Assembly: GCA_020024595.1 (NCBI GenBank)
Contig: JAHHTO010000021.1
Location: 1-23,605 of the forward strand
From: Schaedlerella sp.
Lineage (GTDB): Bacteria; Bacillota; Clostridia; Lachnospirales; Lachnospiraceae
DNA length: 23,605 bases
Direction of reading: 5' to 3'
Positions 22,564 to 23,605 of the stretch are shown piece after piece. The first letter of the stretch is position 1. Every line of letters begins with the position of its first letter. The notes beneath the pieces were generated by a model. It searched no databases. It was not told where the DNA came from and saw only the letters and a list, made by a program, of their open reading frames with translations. A program made the position numbers and the translations under genes.

Positions 22564-23562
22564 ATGAAATATAGTATTGTAAAACATAAAATAATATCGC
22601 AGAAGTTGAAATCCTTTTGTGCATTTCTGACGATTTTGCTTCTGCTCCCTTATGTTATGACAATCTTTTTTCATGGAGCGGATCAAAAAGAGAATATGCA
22701 GAAAAAAATATATGTCAAAGTGATGCGAGATGGTATCGAAGCAGAGACCGATGAAAAAACGATTGTTGAAGTTCCATGGGAAGAATATTTAGCAGGAGTG
22801 TTGGCGTTGGAGATTCCCCAAAACAGTGAGCCAGAATTTGTAAAAGCACAGACAGTTCTTACACGTACCAAGTTATATCAGCAGATAGAAGAGGGAAAAG
22901 AGCCTGTGTTTACGGAGAGATTTTTAAGTGCAGATGAACTGGGAAAGAAATGGAACAAAAACGGATATGAAGAATATTGTAAATGTCTGGAAACAGCGAT
23001 AAGTGATACAGAAAATCAGGTTCTTTTTTATGGAGAAACCTATGCATGGACACCTTTTCATAAATCGAGTAACGGAATGACAAGAAATGCAGAGGAAGTG
23101 TTTGCTGGCGCAGACTATCCTTATCTTGTTTCACGAGGATGTCCATTAGATAAGGAAGCAGAAGATGAGATGAAGATTGCATCATATGAGTATCAGGAAG
23201 TTCAGGCAGCGTGTCAGCCATTTCTTGTGGCAGTAGATGCAGAACAGTCAGAGAAGAGATATCAGTTTGAAGATTTTGAAATTCTTTCTTATGATTCTGC
23301 AGGATATGTGAAAGAAATGAGAATCGGAGAAACGATTTGTACCGGTGACCAGTTTCGGGATGCATTGTCTTTGCCATCCGGTTGCTTTTCCCTTCAGGAT
23401 AGCAATGGAAAATTGAAAGTAACGACAACGGGAAATGGGCATGGGTTGGGGATGAGTCAGTGGACAGCAAATGCAATGGCAAAAGAGGGAAAAACGTACG
23501 AAGAGATCTTGCAGTTCTTTTTTGAAGGGACAGAGTTGAGACAGAAAAATATTTTCTCTTAA
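22564..23562 (+). CDS. spoIID: SpoIID/LytB-family lytic transglycosylase-like protein
   Basis: Family members cleave glycan strands of peptidoglycan; SpoIID itself acts with SpoIIP and SpoIIM during engulfment in sporulation. The 332-residue length matches SpoIID. It has one N-terminal membrane helix (about 15-36). The SpoIID domain begins at VEVPWEEYLAGVLALEIP, with the likely catalytic Glu at E83, and ends with GHGLGMSQ (292-299) and YEEILQFFF. A His in TPFHKSSNG and a Cys in SRGCPL could be zinc ligands as in some clostridial SpoIID. I start at ATG 22564 (GGAGGG 6 nt upstream); in-frame starts at 22522 (TTG) and 22525 (ATG) lie next to the upstream stop and would add 13-14 residues. Whether it is the true sporulation protein or a paralogue is uncertain. 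Confidence 0.85.
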   Translation: MKYSIVKHKIISQKLKSFCAFLTILLLLPYVMTIFFHGADQKENMQKKIYVKVMRDGIEAETDEKTIVEVPWEEYLAGVLALEIPQNSEPEFVKAQTVLTRTKLYQQIEEGKEPVFTERFLSADELGKKWNKNGYEEYCKCLETAISDTENQVLFYGETYAWTPFHKSSNGMTRNAEEVFAGADYPYLVSRGCPLDKEAEDEMKIASYEYQEVQAACQPFLVAVDAEQSEKRYQFEDFEILSYDSAGYVKEMRIGETICTGDQFRDALSLPSGCFSLQDSNGKLKVTTTGNGHGLGMSQWTANAMAKEGKTYEEILQFFFEGTELRQKNIFS

Positions 23563-23605
23563 AAACAGAATAAGGTGCATCATTTCTGGCAAAAATAAGG
23601 TCAGA

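Noticed and set aside
1..23605. tRNA/rRNA genes, insertion sequences, prophage, CRISPR arrays, attachment sites
   Set aside because: No transposase, integrase or phage protein, no spaced direct repeats, and no tRNA-like cloverleaf were seen by eye on either strand.

Overview
The window reads as a chromosomal segment of a low-to-mid GC Firmicute of class Clostridia, most likely a gut Lachnospiraceae. Supporting signs are strong AGGAGG-type ribosome sites, sigma-A promoters, a tRNA-Ile T-box in front of a type-2 (eukaryote-like) isoleucyl-tRNA synthetase, a SpoIID-family protein, and a coiled-coil/3D-domain wall protein. This assignment comes from gene families and style, not from a database search. 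All supported genes lie on the + strand.

Region 1 (about 190-11,560) is an AT-rich catabolic cluster. A promoter (193-222) drives an MtlR/LicR-like PRD regulator, followed by separate fructose-family PTS EIIA, EIIB and EIIC genes, a divergent class II ketose-bisphosphate-type aldolase and a membrane-anchored NERD-like protein. After a perfect 15-bp inverted repeat come an acyl-CoA synthetase, a Pct/YdiF-type CoA transferase, a 3-hydroxyacyl-CoA dehydrogenase, a thiolase and, last, an HPr paralogue. The first half imports and phosphorylates a sugar-like substrate and probably cleaves it aldolytically. The second half can activate an acid to its CoA ester, oxidise a 3-hydroxyacyl-CoA and thiolyse the product, or run in reverse. 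No acyl-CoA dehydrogenase or enoyl-CoA hydratase is present. Several proteins depart from family norms at key residues: the aldolase has N80 where HLDHG is usual, the dehydrogenase has Y143 in place of the active-site Asn, HPr has K46 in place of the regulatory Ser, and the regulator's PRD1 lacks both His. A sugar PTS bracketed with 3-hydroxyacyl-CoA chemistry and its own HPr is the best candidate here for an undescribed pathway; the substrate is unknown.

Region 2 (11,509-15,630) holds envelope genes. These are a processive GT2 glycosyltransferase whose ribosome site is buried in a perfect hairpin, a D-Ala-D-Ala carboxypeptidase with a C-terminal membrane anchor, and a secreted coiled-coil/3D-domain protein with an excellent promoter and terminator.

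Region 3 (15,633-23,562) is a T-box-controlled unit. A sigma-A promoter and a tRNA-Ile T-box leader precede ileS, glycogen phosphorylase (glgP, 4 nt after ileS) and a four-helix membrane protein. It ends at an intrinsic terminator whose 3' arm is also the ribosome site of a SpoIID-like gene. This layout implies that tRNA-Ile charging may influence glycogen breakdown. Two hairpins in the window (11,509-11,558 and 22,532-22,563) share the feature of hiding the next gene's ribosome site. I see no tRNA or rRNA genes, insertion sequences, prophage genes or CRISPR arrays. The first 190 bases hold no recognisable gene.
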